A stretch of DNA of 64,000 nucleotides, taken from the NCBI GenBank assembly GCA_023374025.1, contig SIJG01000208.1, forward strand, positions 1 through 64,000, given 5' to 3'. The position numbers and the translations under genes are program-made. Shown piece after piece: positions 24,098-32,362 of this stretch; positions within the stretch are counted from its first letter, which is position 1; every line of letters starts with the position of its first letter. Origin of the DNA: Heterodera schachtii (lineage: Eukaryota; Nematoda; Chromadorea; Rhabditida; Heteroderidae). The notes below the pieces were generated by a model. That model made no database searches. It was given only the letters and a program-made list of their open reading frames with translations, and had not been told where the DNA came from.

Positions 24098-24562
24098 ATG
24101 GTGCATCAAATATTTGATCCAAACTCAGTTAGTTTTGATGATTTTGTTGTAGTAGAGCAAATTGGCGCGGGAGAAGCTTTTAATTATTTTCGTGGGACAC
24201 CTCCCTACCAACGAGGGTATGGGAGACAGCGAGGTGGAGGTGTAGGAGATGTGTTAAGGTTTTTATGGAGAGCACTTTTACCAAAATTAAAATCTGCAGG
24301 TACATTATTGGGTAGAGAAGCATTAGACACAGGAACACGTGTATTGGATACAATAGAGAAAGCTGAAACACCAAATAAACAAACAATAATTAATGAAGTA
24401 AAGAAGGGAATGGATAATGTACTCGAAAAGGGTGGAATTGGACGTCAATTCGGAACGGGAAGAAGAAAGAGTATTAAAAGGAATAGAATTATTGGAAAAA
24501 CTGTACCTAAGACAATAATAAAGAAGAGAAAAAGATCAGACGTATTTGGAAAATTATTTTAA
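24098..24562 (+). CDS. Polinton pVI/PX-like virion protein (element 1)
   Basis: 154 residues. The pattern YQRGYGRQRGGG, then an amphipathic stretch (VGDVLRFLWRALLPKLKSAG) and a basic C-terminus is typical of a small conserved Polinton protein compared with adenovirus pVI. The Gly-rich site could be a protease cleavage point (inference). Element 2 counterpart at 53053. Followed within 2 bp by the capsid gene. Confidence 0.72.
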   Translation: MVHQIFDPNSVSFDDFVVVEQIGAGEAFNYFRGTPPYQRGYGRQRGGGVGDVLRFLWRALLPKLKSAGTLLGREALDTGTRVLDTIEKAETPNKQTIINEVKKGMDNVLEKGGIGRQFGTGRRKSIKRNRIIGKTVPKTIIKKRKRSDVFGKLF

Positions 24563-24563
24563 A

Positions 24564-25880
24564 ATGGTTTTCAAGAAAATTGATAAGGAGTCGGTAAATT
24601 CTATAACTTCAGCTTTGTCAATATTTACCCTTCCACCAACTAATGTATCTGTGAGTAGTTCTTCAGTGCGTGAATATTTACCGCTTAATCCTTTAACGGA
24701 TATTCCTTTTCATTTTAAAATTCACCCTACCGCTAGTTTCTTTGATTTGAACAAATGTTACATTTTAACTGAAATGTCCCTTAAAAGGTTCGACACTGAC
24801 ACCAATAAATATGTTAATTTAAAAGTCAATGAGCAAACGGCAACAATTAATATGATTGGTGCGACTTGGATAAAGAATTTAAAAATCACAGTCCAGGGAC
24901 GTGAGGTATATGACTCAAACTCACTTTATGCTTATAAAACATACTTGGACGCTGAACTTTCTTATTCAAAAAACGTAAAGGAGTCAGACCTACAGGCGAG
25001 CGGGTATTACGTGGATAGTGAGAATCAGGACGGCACGGATAGTACTCAGCAGGGTTTTGAAATGAGAAGAAAATTGTTTTCACAAAGTCAAACTGTACAA
25101 TTTATTACAAAATTAGATGCAGATATTTTCAACCAGGACAGATATATGGTGAACGGTGTAGAGATTGATATACAATTAACCCCTAATGACAATGAGTTTA
25201 TGGTAATGGCGGCTGGAGATGATAAATATAAAATTGAAATTACCGCTTGTAAATTATATGTAAAGACTCTTGAAGTTGTTGATGGTCTTGCATTGGACAT
25301 ACAGAAAAAACTTGAAAGCAAAGAAGCAAAATACGCCCATAGAAAAACTTTGATTAAATCAATATTTATAAGCGAGAACAGAACAGAATACAACGGAACA
25401 ATATTTACGGGTCAATTACCTAAACGAGTCATTCTCGGAATGGTGGAGAACGCCGCATACGTAGGCAATCAAAAGAAAAGCCCATTTAATTTTCAACCAT
25501 TTGATATTCGATCCGTTACCTTGATGGCAAACGGGAAACAATGGCCTGCAGCGCCTTTTGAACTTAATTTCAACAAGAATTTATATACCAGGGCCTTCCA
25601 CGAAATGAATGAGGCGTTGGGTATAGCCAGTTCGACTGATAGTAACGGAATTACGCTCGAGAAGTATAGAAAGGGTTGGACAATTTTTGCATTTAATATG
25701 ACGAATAGCATGGAGGACAATGAGGGTATTGATCTTATTACGGAAGGGACGACTACTGTGTGCATACAATTTAGATCACCCGTTCCATCGGGTGGGATCA
25801 CGCTAATCGCAATGAGTGAAATGGACTCTATTTTGATATTAGATAAAAATCGAACAGTAATGACCGATATGACCATTTAA
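24564..25880 (+). CDS. Major capsid protein, double jelly-roll type (element 1)
   Basis: 438 residues from the ATG just after the pVI-like stop; an upstream in-frame ATG at 24546 would overlap that gene. The N-terminus (SIFTLPPTNVSVSSSSVREY, then LNPLTDIPFHFKI) matches what I know of the Polinton major capsid protein, annotated in nematodes as F54H12.2-like. Later landmarks shared with element 2: YDSN/YDSG, GYYVD/CYYVD, SPF-x-F, GWTIFAFNMT/GWCFFVIPMT, EMDSIL/EFDSIL. Builds the icosahedral shell. No breaks. Confidence 0.9.
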   Translation: MVFKKIDKESVNSITSALSIFTLPPTNVSVSSSSVREYLPLNPLTDIPFHFKIHPTASFFDLNKCYILTEMSLKRFDTDTNKYVNLKVNEQTATINMIGATWIKNLKITVQGREVYDSNSLYAYKTYLDAELSYSKNVKESDLQASGYYVDSENQDGTDSTQQGFEMRRKLFSQSQTVQFITKLDADIFNQDRYMVNGVEIDIQLTPNDNEFMVMAAGDDKYKIEITACKLYVKTLEVVDGLALDIQKKLESKEAKYAHRKTLIKSIFISENRTEYNGTIFTGQLPKRVILGMVENAAYVGNQKKSPFNFQPFDIRSVTLMANGKQWPAAPFELNFNKNLYTRAFHEMNEALGIASSTDSNGITLEKYRKGWTIFAFNMTNSMEDNEGIDLITEGTTTVCIQFRSPVPSGGITLIAMSEMDSILILDKNRTVMTDMTI

Positions 25881-25881
25881 T

Positions 25882-25890
25882 GTATTTAAA
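25882..25890 (+). promoter_or_regulatory. GTATTTAAA box before membrane-protein gene
   Basis: 44 bp before the ATG at 25926, directly after the capsid stop. Confidence 0.6.
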
Positions 25891-25925
25891 CTGATTTGAT
25901 TTGTTGATATTTTATAATTTTTGAA

Positions 25926-26426
25926 ATGTTTATTTTGTTTATCTTATTTTTAATAAATTTTTCTTCGAGTTATAATAGCCCTGTTCTTTACCCTGAACGA
26001 TCCAGGGATAAAGGAATGACTGACATTTATTATAAAATAGCATCCTTTGACCAGTCTTACTTGAATAAAATTAATCAATCTGAATTATTCTCAATGATTG
26101 ATGAAATTGTTGAAAAGTTTCAACTTTGTAATGTTGAAGAAACGAAGTCATTAGCGCTATGGGTATACTGTATGCTGTTAGTTTTGCTTTGGATAGCTAT
26201 TGTTATGACAGGAATTTTCCTCTATTTTAACTCATTAATTAGAAATTTATGTAAAATTATGCGTTTGTGTAGAGACGAAAATGAACACATCGATGATAAA
26301 TCGAATTCTAGCGGCAAACGCAAAGACCAGAGAACTCTACTTGGGATGCTTCCCTTGCGACAAACTCCCAAACATAATCAACAAGTACCCTTCAGCATTG
26401 GTGGCGAACAACGATCCGTCGAATAA
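25926..26426 (+). CDS. Signal-peptide, single-TM protein (element 1)
   Basis: 166 residues. Signal peptide FILFILFLINFSSSY, short ectodomain, then a strong membrane segment at about residues 80-109 (WVYCMLLVLLWIAIVMTGIF) and a basic tail. The last 48 codons overlap the protease gene in another frame (26281-26426). Element 2 has an unrelated-looking but similarly built protein next to its protease, so both elements encode a predicted type I membrane protein in this slot. It may be a virion-membrane or egress protein; nothing in the sequence identifies it as a fusogen. Confidence 0.6.
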   Translation: MFILFILFLINFSSSYNSPVLYPERSRDKGMTDIYYKIASFDQSYLNKINQSELFSMIDEIVEKFQLCNVEETKSLALWVYCMLLVLLWIAIVMTGIFLYFNSLIRNLCKIMRLCRDENEHIDDKSNSSGKRKDQRTLLGMLPLRQTPKHNQQVPFSIGGEQRSVE

Positions 26427-26745
26427 GGAAGGTACACATTGGGTAGCAATGTTCATCGTTGATGACAAGACCGTATACTATTTTGACAGTTTTGGACGAG
26501 TGCCAAACAGATGCATTAGCCATTTTTTACAAAAATATGAAAAAATACTTATATCAACACCAAATATTCAGTCGGTGTTTAGCGAAAATTGTGGCTACTA
26601 TTGTATTTATTTTATTTACTATATGTGTTCAAGAGGGGAAAACTACAAAAGATTATTTGATAGTCTAAGAAGTGAATTGATGTTAAAATATAATCCTGAT
26701 CTTTTTGTTTATAATTTTGTTAAAAAAATGATAAAAAGTATTTAA
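26281..26745 (+). CDS. Adenain-like cysteine protease (element 1)
   Basis: Matures virion proteins in adenoviruses and is presumed to do so here. 154 residues, short for C5/Ulp1-type proteases but complete. Catalytic set: H53 (GTHW), D69 (YFDSFG), Q97 and C104 (ENCGYYCIYF), with the Q-to-C spacing of seven found in adenain. Start matches the element 2 enzyme start. Overlaps the preceding membrane-protein frame by 146 bp. Confidence 0.9.
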   Translation: MNTSMINRILAANAKTRELYLGCFPCDKLPNIINKYPSALVANNDPSNKEGTHWVAMFIVDDKTVYYFDSFGRVPNRCISHFLQKYEKILISTPNIQSVFSENCGYYCIYFIYYMCSRGENYKRLFDSLRSELMLKYNPDLFVYNFVKKMIKSI

Positions 26746-26746
26746 A
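26738..26746 (+). promoter_or_regulatory. GTATTTAAA box before PAZ gene
   Basis: Overlaps the protease stop codon; 40 bp before the ATG at 26778. Confidence 0.65.
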
Positions 26747-26777
26747 TGATTCGAATATTAAATGTAATTAAATAAAA

Positions 26778-27260
26778 ATGGATCGCTTAGACACTGTAAT
26801 TGCATCGCTTCTTAATTGCACAGCAAAAAATTTGTGTGACCGTTTGAATCACCCGGACGAAATACAAAAAGTAGAAAAATACCTCAAAGGTAAAACTCTA
26901 CAAACAACATACAAAAATCAAGTAGGCGAACAAAAAGAATTTATTTTTGATGGAATTACAAAGGAGAGTGGGCGAAAGAAAATGGCGTACAATGGGTTTA
27001 AAAATGTAACTGTTGATCAACATTTTTATGTTCGACACCGCATTTGTCTCCGTTATCCGAACAACCCGTGTGTGATTGAGAAGAGCACGAATGGAAATGA
27101 AAGATTCTATCCGCTTGAACTAGTGAAAGTGAATGAAGGAAATAAGAGCGATATTTATTTGGGGCAAAACTTTCCTAACAATAACAAGAACAACAATTAT
27201 AATGAAAAATTTATTGATGTAAACGAAGAAAATTGCTACGAATATAATCCATATTGGTGA
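26778..27260 (+). CDS. Free-standing PAZ-domain-like protein (element 1)
   Basis: 160 residues. Residues about 35-118 read as an Argonaute-type PAZ domain: a KGKTLQTTY strand, FIFDGI, then QHFYVRHRICLRYPNNPC at 81-98 and FYPLEL at 110-115. This parallels the Argonaute order TVxxYFxxKYxxxLKYPxLPC...YLPLE. There is no MID, PIWI or Dicer domain; a 40-residue Asn-rich tail follows. In Argonautes PAZ binds the 3' end of small RNAs, so a decoy that blocks silencing is a plausible but untested role. Has its own GTATTTAAA box and faces the TBP gene tail to tail. An intact relative sits at the same end of the element 2 structural block. Confidence 0.72.
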   Translation: MDRLDTVIASLLNCTAKNLCDRLNHPDEIQKVEKYLKGKTLQTTYKNQVGEQKEFIFDGITKESGRKKMAYNGFKNVTVDQHFYVRHRICLRYPNNPCVIEKSTNGNERFYPLELVKVNEGNKSDIYLGQNFPNNNKNNNYNEKFIDVNEENCYEYNPYW

Positions 27261-27263
27261 AAA

Positions 27264-27815
27264 TCAATGCTTATACTTACATAAAGTGGAATAAAATTTG
27301 TTGAATGCATAATCGATATCATTTTTTGATTTGGCGCCAGTCAAATTAATCTTTCCGCTGGAGAATACGATAATGGACACTTTAGGATGTGTGTTTCTGA
27401 AGACGAGACCAGGAAAAAGTTCGGGCGTGAATGAGCACTGTTTTGCGCCAAGGTAGTCGGAAAGGGGTCCGAGTGTTATGTGGAAGTTCACATCCGTTGT
27501 TGCGACCAAATTTTGTACAGTAAATTCTCTGATTTGGGCATTATAGTAGCCGCATTGTTGTATTCGTTCAGCCACATTATCTGCAGCCTTCCGGCAATTT
27601 TTTTCGTCTGTTGCCCCAGTGCATACAAATTTTCCCGTTGAAAATAAGACGGCGGTTGCGTTTGGACTATACACCTTCATGATGACGACGTTCATTCGTT
27701 GAGGACTGTATTTAGTCGAGGGAGCAATAATATAAATTTTTTGTAGATCAAGGTTGGTTTTCAGATCAACAACAGCAACACAATTTTTTATTATTGGAGA
27801 TTCGGGGACGGACAT
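27264..27815 (-). CDS. TATA-binding protein, core domain only (element 1)
   Basis: 183 residues, the size of the conserved TBP core without an N-terminal extension. Two direct repeats: first with KYSPQRMNVVIMKV and FSTGKFVCTGA (58-68), second with PELFPGLVFR (131-140) and FSSGKINLTGA (151-161). These are the stirrup/phenylalanine regions of eukaryotic TBP. Expected role: bind TATA-like boxes and recruit polymerase II factors to element genes. Start is the first ATG; a TATATAAATAG box lies 32 bp upstream. Much more divergent than a host TBP would be, and inside the element termini. I know of no described Polinton TBP. Confidence 0.93.
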   Translation of the reverse strand: MSVPESPIIKNCVAVVDLKTNLDLQKIYIIAPSTKYSPQRMNVVIMKVYSPNATAVLFSTGKFVCTGATDEKNCRKAADNVAERIQQCGYYNAQIREFTVQNLVATTDVNFHITLGPLSDYLGAKQCSFTPELFPGLVFRNTHPKVSIIVFSSGKINLTGAKSKNDIDYAFNKFYSTLCKYKH

Positions 27816-27846
27816 TTTTAAAATGAAATATCAGGAAAAAATTTTG

Positions 27847-27857
27847 CTATTTATATA
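27847..27857 (-). promoter_or_regulatory. TATA box of the element 1 TBP gene
   Basis: TATATAAATAG on the minus strand, 32 bp before the ATG. It differs from the GTATTTAAR boxes of the structural genes. Confidence 0.7.
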
Positions 27858-27859
27858 AA

Positions 27860-28504
27860 ACATGTATACCTTATTTAAAATTTTCGTTTCAATATTTTCT
27901 AATTTCGCGGTTAAAATTAATTTAAATTTTAGAAAAAGAGTGATATAATGAAAATTAATAGGTAGAGAGAGAGAGAGAGAGAAAGAGATAGAAGAAAGAG
28001 AGAAGAGATAGATAGAAGAGTGAGAGAAAAGAGAGAGTGAGAGAGAGAGAGAGAAAAAAAAGAGAGAGAGAGAGAGAGCTAGATGGGAGAGAGAGAGATG
28101 AGAAATATAATTTTTATAAATCTCATTTTAATTTACGAGATGGAAGAGAGAGAGCGATAAGAAATATAATTTTTATAAATCTTATTTTAATTTATTCTCA
28201 TTTTAAAATTTTTATTATTATTTTTTATTTTAGCATATTTATTAAATGATTTATTATTAATAAGCTATATTATATTAATTTTTTATTAATTTAATTTTAA
28301 TTTTATTTATTTAATAATTTTGTTTTGAATTTTAATTTAATTTATTTCTTAATTTTTTATTTATGCATTATTATACTTTTATTTTATTATTATTTTAATT
28401 TTTCTACAACTCCATTAGACTTGGGTTATGTCACCACCATTTGGCACCCCGCCAGTCGTCACATGTCACCACACCCATCCAATAGGCTTAGGTTATACCA
28501 CCCA
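27860..28504. other. Intergenic region of element 1
   Basis: GA-rich microsatellite at 27965-28100, then AT-rich sequence. At 28432-28500 a GC-richer stretch repeats the terminal-repeat style motif CACCCATCCAATAGG. No gene seen. Confidence 0.6.
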
Positions 28505-29355
28505 CTTGGCAGGTTGCCAGTTAAATTTTTCATGCTACGGTTGCCACACTACACTTTTATGATTCACCGTCTGACCAATATTTATGACTTTCACGGTCAG
28601 TCATTAGCGTTTAAATGACCACCAGCAGGCGCTTAGATGGCCCCTGTGGGCGTTTAGGTGGCATGCGCGAGCGCTCAAATGGCAAGGCGTCGCTTCCTTC
28701 TCAACAGCTGACGCCCACCCCATCGATCCCTAGACTATGTTTATTTAATTTATTTTTATAATTTATCAATTTATTAAATTTAATAATTTATTTTTAAATT
28801 TTTATTTATTATTTTAATTAATTAATTTATTATTATTATTTATATTTTTGTGTGGTATTAGAGAGAGAGAGAAAGAGAAAAGAGAGAGAGTGAGAGAAAA
28901 GAGAGAGAGAGTGAGAGAAAAGAGAGAGAGTGAGAGAGAAGAGAGAGTGAGAGAGAGAAAAAAGAGAGAGTGAGAGAGAGAGAATGAATGTATGCTTTTT
29001 TATTCAATTATTATTACTTATTATTATTTTATTTAATTAATAAAATTAAAAACCCTTCAATAGGTTTAGGTTTACCCCTGCACCTATCCAATAGGTTTAG
29101 TTTCACCCCCGCACCCATCCAATAGGTTTTGGCTTTAATAATTATAAATTTATTTATTTAATTTATTTTTAATTTAATTTATTATTTTTATTTATTAATC
29201 AATAAAAACCCTTCAATAGGTTTAGGTTTACCCCCACACCCATCCAATAGGTTTAGGTTCACCCCCGCACCCATCCAATAGGTTTAGGTTTAACCAATAG
29301 GCTTTGGTTTGGAATGGTGGTTTTCCAACCCCCAAAAAATGTAGGAGTAACTACT
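28505..29355. repeat. Right terminal inverted repeat of element 1
   Basis: Imperfect reverse complement of 12944-13670 with the same blocks in mirrored order: CTCAAATGGC-type repeats, GA microsatellite (28858-28984), and many CCAATAGGTTTAGGTT units, ending AGTAACTACT. About 120 bp longer than the left copy. Confidence 0.8.
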
Positions 29356-29614
29356 CAGCCCAAAATTTCTCGCCATCCGGAATATCGCCGAGAGAAAATC
29401 TTGTCGTAGAAATTTTTTTTTAAAAACATATTTCAAACTTAGAAATCTTTCAAGACCAAAGTCTTAGATAATTTTTTTTTAAATTTCGGCGTCGAGATTT
29501 TTTCTCGGCGACATTTTGGGCGGCGAGATTTTGTCGCGTAAACCCATTTTCAGACACTTTTGTCCATATTGTCAACAGAAGTGACCTCCACAATGTAAGA
29601 GTTTCGATTTATAT

Positions 29615-29774
29615 TAGAGTTGCACGGGACCGGGACTGGTACTGAAAAAAACGTACAATAAGTACCTGGTCCCTGTTTTGACCGGGACCGGGACTAGTCC
29701 CGGTTTTTTCCCGGTTTCCCAGCCAAAAAGTCCCGGTTTTTCAACCCGAAAATTCCCGGTCCCGTGCAACTCTA
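29615..29774. mobile_element. hAT-like MITE, 160 bp
   Basis: Inverted ends TAGAGTTGCACGGGACCGGG and CCCGGTCCCGTGCAACTCTA, nearly perfect. Flanked by octamers ATTTATAT and ATTCATAT (one mismatch). No coding capacity. Confidence 0.8.
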
Positions 29775-30279
29775 ATTCATATCAATGTCAGAAGGAAGCC
29801 CGTTGTCGGATTGTGATTTTTTGATTTTTTTTTAAGTTTCCCGTCATCTTCCACTGAACAAGTTGCCATAGGACCGCCCCTTTGGGAATGCGTGCTGAAA
29901 AACGCCTGCGACCCGTTTGGATTGTTTTTTAATTTTTATAGGAAATTAGGGGTCGAATTTTTAAATTTATAGAAAGTCGGGGGTCAAATTTTTGAATTTT
30001 TGAATTTATAGAAAGTAGGGGTAAATTTTTTAAATTTGCACAGAAACTTAGGGGGGTGAGTTTTAAATTTATAACGGTTTTTCAAAATATAATTGGGAGC
30101 TTAGCAAATAAATAAACTATTTTCAATTATTTTTATTTGTGAACAAAAAGGTAGTTATTACATTTTTAAATTTAAAAATCTAATAAAAATTCTCTTTATT
30201 TTGATTTTTGCTAATTATAAATTAAATTTTTTTAAAATTATTTTTAAAATAGTTAAATTCACTTTTATCATAATAATAG

Positions 30280-30460
30280 GAGCAAATACGGAAATGCCAA
30301 GCCCGGACGACGCTTCAGACTGAAAAAGGATTGCCAAACGGTGGAGGAACGAATCAAAGAAATGCCGACGGATCAAATTGAATTGCTCGGCAACGAATTC
30401 ACCGACGCGCAACGAATTGGCCCATATTTTTTGGAAGAATTTGTCCCATTAGCCCAGTAA
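30280..30460 (+). CDS. Isolated C-terminal exon of an unknown protein
   Basis: Open frame of 59 residues ending at TAA, preceded by a TAG acceptor, with GC and codon use like real exons here (KPGRRFRLKKDC, GPYFLEEFVPLAQ). No upstream exon found in the 900 bp before it. Probably a gene remnant cut off by insertions. Confidence 0.35.
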
Positions 30461-30664
30461 AAGAAGCCAAACACGCCGATCATGATCAAATATGGACAAT
30501 AAACTGTCAAAATGATCAAAAATATGCTGCCCAGGGGAACAGATAAAAATGAAAAATTTTAATCGAAAATAGGCAAATTATTCAAAAATTCAACCATTCT
30601 TCTCTTAACAAATTCACTATTTAAAAACAAAAATTCCTATTTTGACAAATTGACAGTTTATTTA

Positions 30665-31703
30665 ATTATGGTACTTTTCTGTTTTGTGACCCCCCCTGAA
30701 ATTTTCAAATAAAAAGTCTTTTCTAGGGTAATTTGTGGCGCTGATCACGAATATGACCTTTATTTTGCAAAATTCCGAATCCCGAACCCGAATTCAAACA
30801 AAAATTATACCTTCATAAATTACAAAGAAAACATATTTTTAGGGGTTTTCAAGGTCGCTGAAGACGGATATGACATTTATTTTGACCTATATAAAACTCT
30901 AACAGGAACAAAAAATGGATTTTTGGTAATAATAGGGATGGTACCTCATTTTTTCAAAAAAGAATTTTCAGTACCGAAAAAATAATAAAAGGGAAATAAC
31001 AATTTAAAAGCAAAATTCGCAAAAGGGAGCATGCGAAGACGGAGCAAGTAGTGGGGCGAGACGGAGGGCGGAGGAAAAAGTCTGACGAGCGCCACAGGCG
31101 GTTGACTGCGGGGGCCCGAAGGGCCCCCGCCAATCAGTCAACCGCCTGCGGATCACGCGCGGACTTCTTCCGTAGCCCGTAGTCTCGCCCCACCTACTGG
31201 CCGCCGTAGTCGAGTGTGCGGCGGTTTTTTAGCGCAATAAGCAAATTCAATCTTTATATTTGATGTTCTTTTACCATTTCTGACTATTGGTTTAAAAATA
31301 GTTTTAACGATTTTGGGGACCTATAACATGCGTCGATTCGACTTCATTCCATGATTTTTAAACTTAGCTCGTTAAGAGCTTTCAAATGATACCAATTCTG
31401 TTCAAAAATTAAAAAAAAATGGATTTTGACTGATTTTTAAGCTAATTTTCGTGATTAAACCGGTTCAATAAACGGTTTAATTTTCCAAAATGGGTGTCAT
31501 ATCCGTCTTCAGCGACCTCGAAAACCCCTAAAAATATGTTTTCTTTGTAATTTATGAAGGTATAATTTTTGTTCGAATTCGGGTTCGGGATTCGGAATTT
31601 TGAAAAATAAAGGTCATATTCGTGATCAGCGCCACAAATTACCCTAGAAAAGACTTTATTTGTAAATTTCAGGGGGGGTCACAAAACAGAAAAGTACCTT
31701 AAT
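30665..31703. mobile_element. Foldback element with nested palindrome
   Basis: Long inverted arms (about 30665-30900 and 31488-31703) meet around AT-rich sequence. Outer ends contain GGTACTTTTCTGTTTTGTGACC; inner parts carry the GCTGATCA...CCCGAACCCGAATTC motif shared with elements at 33.6-34.4, 40.2 and 41.5 kb. A separate GC-rich palindrome occupies 31036-31202. Confidence 0.7.
31036..31202. repeat. GC-rich palindromic insertion
   Basis: AGTAGTGGGGCGAGAC at one end and GTCTCGCCCCACCTACT at the other, with a perfect hairpin GGGGGCCC/GGGCCCCC core near 31110-31128. Distinct in composition from its host element. Confidence 0.65.
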
Positions 31704-32362
31704 TATTTATGCCCTATACAAAATTTAAAACCAAAAAAAAAAAATTAACAAAATATAAAATTCAAAAAACTAACCACAATGACCAATTTTTTTTTTCATT
31801 TTATCCAATTTTACAATTTTATTTTATTATGTTTATCTTCATTTTTACAAAATTAACCCATCCCAATTATTATTTATTCATTTTTATATCCAACTTCTAA
31901 GCAAACATAATCTTTATTTTACACTATTATTGCATATTCCATCATCTGTTTATGGTTTTTTTCAAACTAATTATGACAATTTGAGATTATCTCTGTTCCC
32001 GAGTCGATTAATTTCTTGATTTTTACGTCTCGGGGGACCAATAGTTTTTCCCGTTTCTCGACTCAAATAGAACAGCAAATAATTCGTAGGGATGGTAATT
32101 TTATGTAAGAAATTTTGCTCTCGAAAAAATATTTTGATTTTTTTTTTTTGAAAAATCTGCTGAGAGATAATTAACAAGTACCTCAATTTCTATGCGTTTT
32201 GTTTAATTTACAAAATATTGGTAGAGCCTCCTAACTCATCTTTATGAATTTGTGAGCAAAAATCAAATACATCACAACACTTAAATGGCAGCAAAGTCCA
32301 TTTAGATCACATCAACGCATCAATTAATCAATCCATTCATTTTCGGCTTTTGCTGTTTCTGA

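Larger units (their letters stand above)
12944..29355. mobile_element. Maverick/Polinton element 1, complete (about 16.4 kb)
   Basis: Both termini start AGTAGTTACT and are flanked by perfect 6-bp target duplications CAGCCC (12938-12943 and 29356-29361). A 5'-AG start, 6-bp duplication and long terminal inverted repeats are the Polinton signature. Inside lie the family hallmark genes: protein-primed polymerase B, packaging ATPase, retroviral-type integrase, adenain-like protease, major and minor capsid proteins. Cargo includes a TATA-binding protein and a PAZ-domain protein. Almost all genes are intact; the exception is the frameshifted zinc-ribbon gene at 18631-19004. Confidence 0.95.
12928..29541. 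mobile_element. Small hAT-like MITE split by Maverick element 1
   Basis: Once the Maverick and one copy of its 6-bp duplication are ignored, about 196 bp remain (12928-12943 plus 29362-29541). These ends form an imperfect inverted repeat: AAAATTTCTCGCC and ATCGCCGAGAG near the left end align with the reverse complement of the right end. The remnant is flanked by perfect 8-bp copies of ACCCATTT (12920-12927 and 29542-29549). The left end contains CAGGGGTG. The superfamily is inferred from the 8-bp duplication and that end. Confidence 0.65.

Noticed and set aside
28037..28249. Arg/Glu-rich frame
   Set aside because: Translation of a GA microsatellite.
12944..29355. Element 1 as a free virus insertion (adintovirus) instead of a Maverick
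   Set aside because: The gene set overlaps, but the 6-bp duplications, AG termini and long TIRs are those of an integrated Polinton; the sequence alone cannot separate the two lifestyles.
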